A model generated the notes under the pieces. It ran no database searches, was not told the origin of the DNA, and saw nothing but the letters and a program-made list of their open reading frames with translations. A DNA stretch of 64,000 bases from Delphinus delphis (Eukaryota > Chordata > Mammalia > Artiodactyla > Delphinidae): positions 105,813,893 to 105,877,892 of the forward strand of contig NC_082688.1 of the NCBI RefSeq assembly GCF_949987515.2, read 5' to 3'. The translations under genes and the position numbers were made by a program. Shown here piece after piece: positions 22,885 through 35,217 of this stretch (within the stretch, counting starts at the first letter, position 1; every line of letters begins with the position of its first letter).

Positions 22885-24015
22885 GTTACCATTCAATTTT
22901 TTCTCCTAGCTTCATTGAAATATAATTTATATACAACAGTCCTTCAAGATATAGAGCATTTTCATCACCCAAAAACTGTTCCTCCTGCTGCTTTGTAGGC
23001 AAGCCCCTTCCCCAGTCTCTGGCCCAAGACAACAATGATCTGCTTCTGTCAGAATAATTTACCTTTTCTAGAATTTTGTATACTTAGAATCATACCGTTT
23101 TTAGTTTTGGTGTCTATTTTATTTAGTAGAAACTTTTTGAGACTCATCCATGTTGTAGGATTTAATAATATTTCTTTTTTTACAGTAAGTCCCCTACATA
23201 CGAACCTTCAAGTTGCAAACTTTCAAAGATGTGAACGTGTGTTCCATCAATGTCAGGCGTGAGTGACATTGCAGCTTGCCCTCTGTCTCCTACTGCTGAT
23301 GCTTCTTCAGCTCTACCATCTCCCCCCTCCTCTCCCTCTTCCAGTCAGTAACTCTTCTTGCCTGTTCACTCGATGCCAGCCCCTGTATGTCAGCTGTTGT
23401 CTGTACTACTGTACTTTCCAAGGTACTGTACTGTAAGGTTAAAAATGGTTTCTTTATTTTTGTGTTTGTTTGTTTTTTACGTATTATTTGTGTGAAAAGT
23501 ATTATACACCTATTACAGTATAGTACTATATAGGCGATTGTGTTAGTCGGGTACCTAGGCTAACTTTGTTGGACTTGTGAGCAAATTGGACTAATGAATG
23601 TGCTCTTGGAATGGAACTCATTCGTATGTAGGGGGCTTACTGTATTTCTAACTAATAGTCCATTTTATGGATGTATCACAATGTATTTAATCCGTGTATC
23701 AGTTGGTGGATATTTGGGTTGCTTCCAGTTTGGGGGCAACGCACATAATACATGAGCAATGCACATGATACATGTACATGTCTTTGTGTGAGTACATGTT
23801 TTCACTTCTGTTGGGTAAATACAGGGCGACTTCATGGGTGTGCACCATGGGCATTGGCCCTCAGAAGGGCCCTGCACTTGGTTTAGTGTTCTGCTTTGCT
23901 CTCTTGAGCAGTTGTACCGTTTTGCATCCCCACCAGCAATTTACGAGAGTTCCAGTTGCTCTGCATCTTCATCAATTTCTGCTGCTTTCTACCATAGTCA
24001 TCTCTTCAAACCTTT
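22885..24015 (-). mobile_element. Old L1M 3' region split by a DNA transposon
   Basis: The left part (22885-23180: 'ttcattgaaatataatttat' through 'tttttgagactcatccatgt') and the right part (23645-24015: 'ggttgcttccagtttggggg', 'ccaccagcaatttacgagag') together read as one reversed old L1 segment. The interruption is the Tigger-like element at 23183-23642. Confidence 0.75.
23181..23644. mobile_element. Tigger-like DNA transposon, non-autonomous, TA-flanked
   Basis: A 460-bp element begins CAGTAAGTCCCCTACATACG and ends with the inverted counterpart (reverse complement CAGTAAGCCCCCTACATACG). It is flanked by TA on each side (23181-23182, 23643-23644). Terminal inverted repeats with TA duplication define the Tc1/mariner superfamily, and the end sequence is of the Tigger style. 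It encodes no transposase. The exact family name is uncertain. Confidence 0.85.
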
Positions 24016-24934
24016 AAAACTAGAGGAGGAGTTAGTATGTTGCAAGGGTCTTATTGCTCATCCATGAACAACTCTCACCCTCCATCTCTCCTTTGGACTT
24101 GGGTTTCCATGAGTTCATAAGACACTAAATAAACTGGTGGAGATAGGAATAGCAGAATTCACAGAATCGTGAAGTTTCACAGTCATGGTCCTCTCTTTGT
24201 TCTCAAGTTGACATTGTTATGTTGTCTAATATCAACAGTTGTACATTGGGAATTTAGGCACAGGAATGTTTTCCAAGCAAATAGACCAAGAGAATTGCAT
24301 TGTTTTTTAACTGTGATCAGCAGCCACTTTGGAAGAAGTTATTTGAGTTGTCCTATAAGGATAATGTATGTTTGCCATATGGCTGTTGCCTTTTAATTTA
24401 ATAAATAAACAAAGAGTTAAACAGATAGCCCCGTTTCAAGTACAAGTTCTCCAACAATGGAGTCAGCACCAGACTATGTTTATTATATTCTTTGTGTCAG
24501 AATCATATTCATTAAGAATAAAGACTTCCCCAAATTCAGATGCTTCACATATAATTCTTTACCCTCATCTGAAAGTCAGCTATCCTGCTCCAGAAGAAAG
24601 TAGATTGATCTGACATCCTGGGCTCTTCAAAAAGCATCTTGGCTGCAGTCACACTGTGATTTTGTAAGTATTTCCATAAAGCAACAAAAATATAACTTAT
24701 AAAATGAGTTGTTTCTTCATAAGAAAAGATGAACCCCTACATTTTTCTCTATTTTCTGTGATTTCTTAAAATACCATAATAGAAATACTTCAGTTCTTTA
24801 AGTATCACTCTGGCTTGCACTTTTGGACACATTTTAAGTGCAGCAAAGCTGTCGCAAAATAACAGTGAATGAACTTAATAGACCCACATACAGAAAATGC
24901 TGTAATTCACTGAGGCAGGAAAAGAAAAAAGAAG
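24016..24934. other. Unique sequence
   Basis: No gene, RNA or named repeat is recognised in this AT-rich stretch. Confidence 0.4.
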
Positions 24935-25230
24935 AAATGGAGAGACCTATCACTTTCATGGATAGGAAGACTGAAGATGTTTGTTTTCACCAGGTTATGA
25001 CATAAAAATAAAAAGATTCCAATCAAAACCCCGAAGGATTTGGGGGAGCAATTGACAAACTTATTCAAAAATCTGACAACAAGAATGAATAGGGAGAAGA
25101 ACCAAAATAATTTTGAAAAAGAATAATAAAAAAGGAATACTTACCTTATTAAATGTCAAAATATTTTATAGAAAGTACTTGGTCTCATGGAGAAATCTCT
25201 ATTTTTTTGTTTATCTGACCATGCAGGGTT
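24935..25230 (+). mobile_element. Old L1 ORF2 remnant
   Basis: The phrases 'ttcatggataggaagactga', 'attccaatcaaaaccccgaa' and 'attgacaaacttattcaaaa' are the conserved ORF2 region upstream of the C-terminus. It is strongly diverged and has no tail. Confidence 0.7.
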
Positions 25231-26269
25231 TAATAAAGACAATAATAAATGTTTGAGCAGAAATGTGGGGAAATAGGTATACATTGTTTTACTTTTGAAC
25301 ATTTCAATAAGGGAAAACTGAACAATAGCCTGTTCTGGTTGGGCTGAGGGTTTTTCCCACAAGGGTCAAATTCATTCCAATACTATCCTTGTGTGGACAT
25401 CATCCTTTCCTTTAGGATGGTCTCTACTGATTGCCTGAAAGTGACATGGACCTTTTAATGTTAATAAAGGGGCTTAGTATCTTTCCATCAGTGCATTCCT
25501 TATAATGCAAAGATGTTCCGATTGGTTCCAAGAGCAGATGTATACTGAGAGCATTTAAATGATTGAAAAATAAGTGTATTGTTGATACCTAGATTAACAG
25601 ACAGACTTGGTGAATCACAAGAGCTGCATCCACAAGTATCCTTCATAATTTCTGGCTACTCATTTTCATATTAACTGGAATGAGTTTCTTTTCAAATATA
25701 TAAGATGGAAGATGAGAGGGGAAAATTGACTTATTGATAGAAGGGAAACAATCCTCCCGCCTCAAAGAATTAGGTAGCTTTTTAATTTAAAGTTCCAGTA
25801 GATGAATAAGGTTGATATTTCCCAGGAGTGACCTTGGTTGGAATTTCCCCTCAGTCTGAGGTAGCCAGGAAAAGACAGAGGTACATTTTTCATAGCTCCA
25901 TACTGGCCACTCTCATCCCTCCTCACGTTCCGTCTCGTCGTGCTGGTCGGGTCCGGGGTTCAGTGCTCCGAACAAGGGTGAAGTTAAGAAGTGACAGCTT
26001 GCCCTGGCCAAGAGTGACTCAGCACTCTGACTTCTGGTGTAGGATATTAATGCAGCCGGACATACACTTGGTGGAAATATTTATTTTTAGAACTATCCAT
26101 AACATCTTCCTGAATCCAGATCTTCACCTCGCTCTGGGTCTCCCACCAGTCACTGGACCCCAATGTCATTTCCAGGCGCTGTTCTGCAGAAAACGCTAGG
26201 CTGGCTTCCTCCTATTCAGCCTGCCAGGTGATCTGTACATAATCAGGTGTATGTAAGAATGCATATTTA
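25231..26269. other. Unique sequence
   Basis: No repeat or gene is recognised. A 123-codon frame (25828-26199) has no recognisable domain. Confidence 0.4.
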
Positions 26270-26480
26270 TTCATTTGACATTTACTTATCACACCTCTTC
26301 CGAGGTGGTTATCACAATATCTTGGCCAGGCTCTATCTCATTACCCCTGAGCAACAAAATATTATAGGAGCACTTTCTGCCTAGGAAGGTCTGAGAAGGT
26401 TCCTGAGAGGCTGTGAAGTTTGGGTAGAATGTGGAAAGGTAATAGGAATTTACAGATAGATACAAGGGCAAGATTATCCT
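26270..26480 (-). repeat. Unassigned repeat, copy 1 (inverted)
   Basis: The reverse complement of this stretch aligns with 27130-27330 over about 190 bp. Shared phrases include TTCCACATT, AACTTCACA.CCTCTCAGGAACC, GGCAGAA.GTGCTCC.ATAA and AATGAGAT.GAGC. The family was not recognised. The two copies face opposite ways about 650 bp apart. Confidence 0.6.
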
Positions 26481-26861
26481 TGGTCAGGGATAAGCTCTTC
26501 CTTTCCCATGGCACTGATGCTGATCGGTTCCACATTGATATCTCCAGCCCTGATGTCTCATCGTATTTCAGATCTGTACCTCCTGCTGCCTATGGGACAT
26601 CAGTTCATAAGCCAGAAATCTGGGAATCATCCTAAATTCCTTTATATATCTAATCCCTTATATCCAAGTCACAAAGACCTGTTTATTCTACCTGTTAAAG
26701 ATTTTCTCAAATCCATCCCCACTTCTCCACCTGTATTGCCACTAACTTCATCTGGAAACCATCATCATGTCTTGCCTGGAGTATATTAAATGCCACCTAA
26801 CTGGCCTTCTAATTCTCATCGTGTGTCCTTTCAACCTGACAAAGTGAGGGAAAAGGCCCAT
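26481..26861. other. Unique sequence between inverted repeats
   Basis: No gene is recognised. A 93-codon + strand frame (26508-26789) has no recognisable domain. Confidence 0.4.
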
Positions 26862-26985
26862 CTCTTTTTTTTTTAACATCTTTATTGGGCTATAATTTCT
26901 TTACAGTGGTGTGTTAGTTTCTGCTTTATAACAAAGTGAATCAGTTATCCATATACATATGTTCCCATATCTCTTCCCTCTTGAG
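26862..26985 (-). mobile_element. L1 3' end fragment
   Basis: A T run followed by 'aacatctttattgggctata' and 'aacaaagtgaatcagttatc' is a reversed L1 3' tail of the relatively young type. It lies between the two inverted repeat copies. Clear duplications were not found. Confidence 0.85.
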
Positions 26986-27129
26986 CATGTGCTGTGCCAC
27001 CCTCGGGAGCCTGCGCTTGCTTACTGACCGAGCTGCAGCTTTCAACACTCTCTGTTCACAACGTCCTCTCTGGCCATCCCGAATTACCTGCAGATCCCCA
27101 AATATGACTTGTGTTTTAATACGTTGCAC

Positions 27130-27330
27130 TGTGGCATAGGTCCCCATTAAACGAAATGGTCTTGGCCTGGTGATCTGAAAATTCCCATCCGCTCTTCCAC
27201 ATTGTCCCAACTTCACAACCTCTCAGGAACCTTCCAGGGCAGAATGTGCTCCAATAACACTTTTCTGTTTGAGACTAATGAGATGGAGCTAGAGGGGGCA
27301 CGCTTGCACCCTGTAAAGCAGACTCTGTCT
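27130..27330 (+). repeat. Unassigned repeat, copy 2
   Basis: This is the partner of 26270-26480 in the opposite orientation. Similarity runs from about 'tggtcttggcctggtgatct' to 'aatgagatggagctag' and then stops. Confidence 0.6.
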
Positions 27331-29075
27331 CCTCTTCGCTGTCCTACGGAAGGCTGGCAGTGGAGGTGGTCTTTGGCTAAGTTAAATGAGCACCTGAAAA
27401 TTTATTTACCAACCCTGGGGTCCCCATGTCCCTACTGTGATCCACCTTGGGGCAACATGGCCTTAAGGGTCATGCATGACCCAAAGATATGAATATTGTT
27501 GGGTTTTGCCAAAGGTAGGAGACAAAGTTACATAACACACTTACAGCTGCATTATTTTGTTAATCATTATTTTGAGCTGATTCCAAAATGAACTTTGACT
27601 TTATTTTTTGGTATTTTGTGTATTCCGGGAGGGAACAGTGCCCATTTCCTGGTGTCCAGTGTGGGATAAAGGAGCCCAGGGAGGGTCTTCCTGTCTCCAA
27701 CTCAGCACAGCTACTATAACACTTAGACTTTGTATTTGTTCCCATATCAGTTTGCCTGTATTCCCTGAGAATACGGGAATTGCATTGGTTTTTCTAGCCT
27801 ATGAACACTGCCTGGCACATGGTGGGTGCTCAATAAACCTTGTCTTATTATACAACTCTAATAAAATAATATAGTTTCTCTTACTCCATCACCCATAGCC
27901 TTCATTACGTTGCTCTTGATATTAATGTGTCCCTGAGGTGAAAATCATGACAATTTCTCTTGGGTTTTTAACACTACACATTACTTAGGTATCATGTCAT
28001 CATAACATCTCAGAAGAGACACAAGAAGAAAATAGTGCTCCCGTCTTTTGGGCCATTAGTTGATGTTGTAGTTACAAGTGAAAGCCACCAGATGGCTTAA
28101 GGAAATGAGTTTATTTCCAATTGAGATTTTAGCGGAGAAATCTAGGACCGAGAAGTAAAGCATGATTGGAGGGAGCTCAAAAGGCTCTCTGTAGTGAACC
28201 CCAAATAACCCACAAACCCTCACTTACCAGTGTCACCACCTGACTTCAGAAATGGGTTTGTAGAGGCTTTGCAACCTGCAGAATGAAAAACACCAAACTG
28301 TGTATCATCCTTCCAGCGTCTACATGCTTTAAGAATTACAGAATAGTTACTGAAATTTAATTCCACAAATATTTATTGAGTGCCTAAGTCCCAATTACAC
28401 CTTCTGAGAGGCTTATTGAAGCATATGACACAGAAAGCACAGCTTACTCAAGATGGAAAATGTGCAGGAGACTAGAAGTAGAAATGGATGTCTTTTTCTC
28501 CTTGTGTACACTAGTGCTGCAGTTTCAAGGAGAAATGCTGGCAGAAAATAATTGTGACCTAGAAAAATTTTGCATATTATCTGTAGGCAGAATAGGTAAA
28601 AGACAAATGAAAACAAAGCAAAGCAAAACTTTAGATGACCATAGTATTTCTAACTCAAAGTGTAATTTATATGGTATTTGTATATGAGAACCAGAGTTGA
28701 AATTGTTAGAGTAGATTGAAACATTTTAATGAAGTAAGTTAAATATAAACCTATATATAAAAAGATCTGGGAGGATGTATACCAATGGTAGAATAAACCA
28801 AAGGAGATAAAAATCTAACTTAAGAGGTAACCCAGTATTTGCGATTAAAAGAAAAAAATTGAACTGGCTAAGATAGTTCACTTACCTTTTCTTTTTACCA
28901 ATCTATAATTTATCTTTGCTGTAATCATTTTGTGTTAAATAAACTGTTTACTTTCTGATTAAAAAAGTGATACATGTACAGTCTAGAAAATTTAAAAATA
29001 GAAAAGTATAAAAGAAAAAATAAAAATTACCCACAGTCCGATTACAGAGAGAAAACCGCTGTTGGCATTTGGGTT
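27331..29075. other. Mostly unique, with short MIR/L2 traces
   Basis: 27787-27850 holds a forward MIR or L2 tail ('catggtgggtgctcaataaa'). 28350-28405 holds a reversed trace ('caaatatttattgagtgcct'). The stretch before 29075 ('aaagtgatacatgtacagtc') resembles a common ancient repeat, but I cannot name it. No gene is recognised. Confidence 0.45.
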
Positions 29076-29585
29076 ACAGGCACACCTCGGAGATACTGCG
29101 GGTGGGGTTCAGACCACCCAACAAAGCAGATATCGCAATAAAATGAGTTGCATGAATGTTTTGGTTTCCCAGTGCATATAAAATTTACATTTACACAATA
29201 TTGTAGTCTACTGAGTGTGCAATAGCATTATGTCTAAAAAAGCAGTGTATGTATCTTAATTAAAAATATAACTATACCCGAATAAAAAATAAAACACCCT
29301 GTACCCATTAAGTAGTCACTCCCCATTCTCCTCTACCCCCATCCCTGATCAACTGTAATCTGCTTTCTGTCTCTGTTTTCCCAAATCTATGGATTTGCCT
29401 TTTCTGGATATATTATATAAAAGAAATCGTGCAATAAAAAAGTATTGCAAAAAATTCTAAATATTATCTGAGCCTTTAGTGAATTGATATCTTTTTGCTG
29501 GTGGAAGGTCTTGTCTGGACGTTGATGCTGCTGACTGATCAGGGTGGTGGCTGCCAAAGGCTGCCTCCTATGGGACTAAAGGACA
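29076..29585. mobile_element. Tigger-like fragment interrupted by an old L1 piece
   Basis: The left part begins 'caggcacacctcggagatac' and continues 'ttggtttcccagtgcatata', an end typical of a Tigger-family DNA transposon. The right part (about 29438-29585, 'tttgctggtggaaggtcttg', 'gctgactgatcagggtggtg') continues the same element. About 150 bp of reversed old L1 sits between them ('ctgatcaactgtaatctgct'). The far end of the transposon is missing. Confidence 0.7.
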
Positions 29586-30839
29586 TCTTGGAAGGTAGCT
29601 TAGCTTGATTCAACTTGTCTCTACAACACCCAAGAGGGTTTCCTAGTGGCCAGGGAGTCCTAGCAGCCACACATCGAGGACTGTACCTCCAGGCCAGGAG
29701 CTGGAGAGCATTTCCTGGCCACGGAGCTCCCACGCAAAATTCCATGCCGTGAAGATGCTCACTTGAGCATTTAATCGGAGTGTCTGAGTGACACTGCTCC
29801 CCAGTGGCTTCTATGCCAGTGGGCGTGAACCTGAGAAACCAGTAGAGAAACCTCAGGATAAACACAGTGCAGTCCACTTGAGGAAAGTGTGTCCCGTTTC
29901 CCCCTTCCTTCTTCCCAGTCTCCAATCCTAAAAGAACTTGATCCCAGAAAAAAAGGGAGAAGATAGAAGAATGAAAAGTGGATCCCTCACTGCCCTCATG
30001 TCTTTTGGGAGGGAAGCCGGGTTTGTTCTGGGCTGAGAGTGAGTGAGTATTAAGGAGATGTGAGTGAAGTCTCTAAGTATGAACCAAGTGGACTGAGGTT
30101 TTAATAACTGGAAATGAGCAGAAAGCTCAGGGAACCCTGCAGACATCAGACAGGGCTGGGAAGGAAGATTTGGGCTAATACATTATGAGGTAGTATATGT
30201 CTTCTCCTTTACACTTCAATTTTCTTCAAGGAACTGTATTACTTTTACCATTAGGAAGCAAAGAAAGTTAACCATGCTTATATGCCCCCTAAGTTCAGAC
30301 TATTCAATCAATGAGTTATAAAGCAGTTTTATTATTTTTTTCTAAGTAAAAAAATACACTATAAAAGGATTGCAGAAGAAATTTAAATTGCCTATATTTT
30401 TGCCATCCAGAGATAACTACAGTTAACACCCTGGTGTATATTCATCCAGACTTTAAAAAAGCACTCTCAAAAAGGATAGAAAATAAAAGGTAGAGCAGCA
30501 GAGGTTTTTGAGTCATGAGTGAGTAATAGCAGAGTCATGAATGAGTAATAATTAAAAAGACAAACAAACCCAGGTTGTAAAAATGCACTTTAGAATCTAT
30601 TAGGAGACAAGAAATGCTAATTTTGCTAAATTCTGGTGAGGGTCGGTATAAAGTTACGTTGGGTGGCACTACAGGTAGCTAACATTTTAAAATATGATAA
30701 ACTAAATGGATTAAATAAAATTTGTCCCCAGCTTTTTAATTTTTTTTTTCCAGCCTTTTAATTTTAAGCATTAAATTCTCTGGGTTTCTTGAATGACAGT
30801 GGAACCGGAAAGTCAGCAATTTAGTCATGGGTCAGACAG
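29586..30839. other. Unique sequence
   Basis: No gene is recognised. A reverse frame of 128 codons (29539-29925) overlaps the Tigger fragment and has no known domain. A vague ancient-repeat trace lies near 30400-30460 ('cagagataactacagttaac'). Confidence 0.4.
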
Positions 30840-30854
30840 GAAAGAAAAAACAAA

Positions 30855-30902
30855 TTTTTTTTTTTAATATTTATTGGAGTATAGTTGATTTACAAAGTTG
30901 TG
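30855..30902 (-). mobile_element. Tiny L1 3' tail
   Basis: A T run followed by 'atttattggagtatagttga' gives about 45 bp of reversed L1 3' end, an extreme 5' truncation. Confidence 0.75.
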
Positions 30903-31072
30903 ACAAATTCTTTATTTACGTGCACAAACACAGAACAAAACAAATTTGCAGTTATCACATGGTTACTGTAGGGCGTGTCTGAAAATGTTGCTGCAAGCAA
31001 GGAACAGAGAAGTAGAAATTAACTGAATAGTACCCATGACTAATTAAAGATTTATAAAATGCTAAAAAAAGT

Positions 31073-31116
<44 letters not shown>

Positions 31117-31812
31117 AAAAATAATAAAACTCTAAAATGACTGTATTTTGTTAAAGTAACATGTTGAAGAAAAAATATGTACTGTACCCTGGGTCAAAAG
31201 TGTCTCCAAGAAAGATAGGTTTAACTGACTGAATTATCTTCATACAAGTAGTTAACTGAATTATCGTTGATAACGAATAGTCAAATAAATAAGGTATTTG
31301 ATAATTAAGCTTTAAAAGCCTATGTAAATCAGCTTTAAATTAGATAACACTACACCATTCACTATTTCTTCATTCAACATACACTTACTCTCTGTGTGGC
31401 TAGAAGTGTTGTTTTCTGGACTATGAACCAGACGGTCAAGTTTATCAAACCTGGACAACTTGGCAATATCCCCTTTAGATTCTGGATGAACTTGATGAAC
31501 TACCCATCAATGGACAGGTCTGCCTAATGCCCTCTCAGCTTAAAAAGTTGGTGACTCAATGCATTTCGAGAAGTTGTAACTTCTCTCCCCTCCCCCTTCA
31601 ACTTCACAGATGACAAAAACTAAGAGACATTATATAACTCGTCAAAGGCCACGGAACTAGTTAATCCAAAACTAGGATTATAATGCAGCACTCCTCTTTT
31701 GTACTCATTCACCTGGCTATTTATTCATTTAATCTTCAAATGTTTATTGTCTCTCCAATGGCAGTCCAGGCCTCAGGGCTCGTCATGTCCCATAACAAAG
31801 ACAAATAATAAT
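30903..31812. other. Unique sequence with (CA)n
   Basis: Apart from the microsatellite at 31079-31113, no feature is recognised. Confidence 0.4.
31079..31113. repeat. (CA)n microsatellite
   Basis: About 17 uninterrupted CA units. Confidence 0.95.
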
Positions 31813-31900
31813 AATAGCTATTAGGCATTAGGCACTATATTAGGTACTTTCACTTGGATTATCTTGTTTAATGGTCATATAATCTTAGCAAGCACTTAGA
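31813..31900 (-). mobile_element. MIR SINE fragment
   Basis: 'taatagctattaggcattag' followed by 'actatattaggtactttcac' and 'attatcttgtttaatggtca' follows the reverse complement of MIR. Confidence 0.75.
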
Positions 31901-32315
31901 GAAGAAAAGATAATGTTGATACATTACAGTATCCTTAAAAAACCTTCTGGAGGGTCAGGGTTGGGGGAGGTAAGTAGGCAGAGCACAGAGGATTTTTAGG
32001 GCAGTGAAAATACTGTGTGTGATATTATAGTTATATGTCATTATACATTTGTCCAAATCCATAGACTGTACAACACCAAGAGTGAACCCTAAGGTGAACT
32101 ACGGACGTTGTGTGATTATGAGGTGCTAATGTAAAAATCCTTGGTAAATAAATGTACCATTGTGGAGAATGATGTTGATAATAGGGGAGTAGTCTATGCT
32201 TGTGTGGAAACAGAGGGTGTATGGGGAATCTCTGTACCTCTCAATTTTGTTGTAAACTTCAACTGCTCTTTAAAAAGTAAGTCTTACAAAAAACATCCCA
32301 AAGAGATATCCTGGC
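31901..32315. other. Unique sequence
   Basis: No gene or repeat is recognised with confidence. The stretch directly before 32316 may be the degraded start of the L1M that follows. Confidence 0.35.
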
Positions 32316-32780
32316 TATTCACAATAGCCAGGACACAGAAACAACCGATGTTTCCCCCAGTGGATGAATGGATAAAGAAGATAGGGCATATACACACAAT
32401 GGAATGTTATCCAGCCTTTAAAAAGAGAGAAATCCTTTCATTCACTACAACACGGATGAGCCTGGAGGACAATATGCTAAGGTAAATAAGTCAGTCATAG
32501 AAAGACAAATACTGCACGATTCCATTTATATGAGGTACCTAAAACAGTCAAACTCATAGAAGCAGAGAACAGAATGCTGGTTTCCAGGGGTTGAGAGGTG
32601 GGGTAGTGAGGTGTTCAATGTGTGTAAACTTTCGGTTATGCAACAGGAATAAGTTCTAGAAATCTGTACAACATAACGCCTAGGGCTAAAGATGGTATTG
32701 TGCACTTAAAAATTTATTGAGGGTGTGTCTCATGTTGTGTTCTTACCACACAAAAACAAAACAAAATAAGACAAAACAAA
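32316..32780 (+). mobile_element. Old L1M 3' end
   Basis: ORF2 C-terminal phrases ('gtggatgaatggataaagaa', 'acacaatggaatgttatcca') are followed by an old-type 3' region ('agaatgctggtttccagggg') and an A-rich end with repeated ACAAAA near 32750-32780. Reading frames are broken. Confidence 0.85.
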
Positions 32781-32989
32781 GAGACATCAGAAATTTTTGG
32801 AGGTGATGGAAATGTCTGTTACCTTGATTGTGCTGCTGGTTTTACGGCTGTTTGCATGGGTCCAAACTCATCAAATTTATCCATTAAATACGTGCAGCTT
32901 TTGGATATCAACTATTCCATGGTAAAGCTGTTAAAACAAACAAGCAAACATACAAAAAAATTCTACCTGCATCCTTTGGGTGACTCTGA

Positions 32990-33033
32990 TGTGTGTGTGT
33001 GTGTGTATGCATGCATGTGTGTGTGTGTGTGTA
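32990..33033. repeat. (TG)n microsatellite, interrupted
   Basis: Two TG runs are separated by ATGCATGCA. Confidence 0.95.
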
Positions 33034-33186
33034 TGAAGCGGTATAATTTATCTACTAACTGGGAACACTTAGATAACAAAATAAGAGATAAGTCCTATTT
33101 GCAATCAGGACCCATCAGACATCGAGGAGAAGTGGTAAGGAGGGACTTCTGGAGGGAATTACGCAGTTGGTTCAAGAGATGCTATG

Positions 33187-33330
33187 CTTGATTCATGCAT
33201 TCATTCAGCCAACATTGGCTGAATGCTGACTGTGACCTTGACAGGTACTAGGATACAACAAAAAGCAAAAAATGGACACAATCGCTGCCTTCCTAGAGCT
33301 CGCAGCCCTAGTGGAGGAGGACAATTTTCC
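33187..33330 (-). mobile_element. L2 remnant
   Basis: 'attcattcagccaacattgg', 'gtactaggatacaacaaaaa' and 'ctagagctcgcagccctagt' follow the reversed L2 3' region in order. Confidence 0.7.
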
Positions 33331-33354
33331 AACAGTCACCCAAATAACCGTGTA

Positions 33355-33511
33355 TAATAATCATAGCTAATATTTACTCAGGTCTTCTTATGTGTCAGAC
33401 ATGATTTCAGCCACTTTTCCTGTATTAACTTATTTAATCATCACAAAGAAAAAACAAAAACAAAATTTAAAAAACCTGTGAGTTAGGTACTACTATTATT
33501 ATCCCCAATTA
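33355..33511 (-). mobile_element. MIR SINE with A-rich insertion
   Basis: 'catagctaatatttactcag' and 'taacttatttaatcatcaca', then 'gttaggtactactattatta', match reversed MIR. An A-rich block (about 33445-33473) interrupts it. Confidence 0.75.
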
Positions 33512-34778
33512 TATTTAAATTATATGGAGGAAAGATTTGTGGTGATGTGAGATCATTCCTTGGGGAAACTAACCTGGCCTGTGGGTCGACCCCAGGAAGA
33601 CTGAGAAAAGATTGTCAAAGGCTGCCCTACCTTGTGTCCAAGGTGGGCAGGGTACTCATCAAGAGGTAGGAAAGTGCTGGGAGTGTATTGGTTTGGGACA
33701 TTGGTGAATTGTTGGCAGAAGGCGAGAGTGAAAATGAACATTTATTAAGTACTTACTACTTCTTATACGCCGAAGTCTGTGCAGTACTGAACCCTGTCCC
33801 TGAATTGTTCTCTGACTCAACTTGAGGGTTCTGATCCTTAAAGGCCGGGGGTGGGGTGGGGGGGGATGGCGACGGTTCAGAGATGAAGTGCATCAGGTTA
33901 CCCATACGGGAATCTAATTAAAACGAGGTGACCCCTGAGCCCTGGGGAGTGGCAGCTGCATAGGGTTGGCAGTGTCAGATGCCCTGATGGTGGCAGCAGG
34001 AGAGTGGCATCTGTGGTGGCAGAAGGGGGCACACCGGTGGCTGCTGAGGTGAACTCACAAATCACCTGGGACCCTGCCAGGGAAAAAGCTCAAAGTTACT
34101 GCTTAGTGGATGCTCTCAAAGGCCATCACGGTTTGGGGAAGTGTGAGTTACACACCTGAAGGTTCCCTGCTTATTCTCTTACAGCATCTTTGACGCTTTC
34201 TGGTTTCCAAGCATTCAGATTGTTACTGCCTGTGCTGTCTGCTCAGCATTGATGCCACTCAAAAGTTTACGATTCCCCCATGGGAATCATTTCCATCTTC
34301 AAACATTGAGCTGTTGCTTCACGTGCTTCACCCGTTCTGCAGCTTTTGATCCTTTTCAAGATGTGCTTGGTGTAGGAAGATGAACTACTGAAAATTAGGG
34401 CTTAATTTAATTTGACATACAACAAACACACGCGGATTAATGTTTTTAAAGATCCAGTTATAATTCCTAAGAATGATGGATTATTACAAAGAGAAGTTTT
34501 GAATTATCTCGATTCCAGAATCCAGATTTTGAGGGTCCAACGAATTCAGATGCCATTGGATACACCGTATTTCCTGCTCTCTGCATGATTTCTGGTATGT
34601 TCCAAACCTCTTTAGATTCAGCACTGATAGCTGTAGACAAATTAACACTGAGCTTAGTTTTAGTTTGGGATTCAGTGTGCTACCCGAAGTGGGTGAAAGC
34701 AGTTGAAAATGTTAGATTTCAAACACAAGAGGCGTGTTTATGGAGGGCTAGGACAATGGGTGTACGTATTGGCCAGAA
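33512..34778. other. Unique sequence with a G-rich tract
   Basis: A G-rich run at 33846-33866 (GGGGGTGGGGTGGGGGGGG) could form a quadruplex. Otherwise no gene or repeat is recognised. Confidence 0.45.
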
Positions 34779-34962
34779 CAGTGGTGCTCCAAGTTTGGTG
34801 CCTGGACCAACAGTGTCAGCATTCCCTGAGAATTTATTAAAAATGCTAAGTCTCAGGCCTCTCCCAAACTACTGAGCCCGACATTCGGGGTGGGGACAGC
34901 AGGCTGTGTTTTAACAAGCCCTCCAGGTGATTCTGGTATATGTTGAAGTTTGAGAACCGCTA
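34779..34962 (-). mobile_element. MER5A-like hAT element
   Basis: The left end CAGTGGTGCTCCAAGTTTGG and the right end 'gaagtttgagaaccgcta' are inverted counterparts, and 'aacaagccctccaggtgatt' is a MER5A hallmark. It is a non-autonomous hAT-Charlie relic. No clean 8-bp duplication is left. Confidence 0.85.
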
Positions 34963-35217
34963 AGCTATTCAAAACCGTAGCAGCTTAAATAAAATCAAAG
35001 TTCATTTCTCGCTCATGTACTAGCCTATGAATAAGCCATCTAGGGGTGAAATGGCAGCTTCATGATGCCGGGGACCTAGGGTCACTCCACCTGGTCACTC
35101 TATTACTCTCACAATGCGCCATCCATCACTTGGTTTGCAGTGGTTACTCCAGGCTGCCTCTCACACCTGCGTTCCAGCTAGCAGGAGAAGGGTCAGAAGG
35201 AGAGCGTGGCCTGGGGA
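34963..35217. other. Unique sequence
   Basis: A short stretch between two DNA transposon relics. Nothing is recognised. Confidence 0.35.

Noticed and set aside
31079..31113. Regularly repeated short units as a CRISPR-like array
   Set aside because: All regular repeats in the window are mono-, di- or tetranucleotide microsatellites without spacers, in a mammalian genome.
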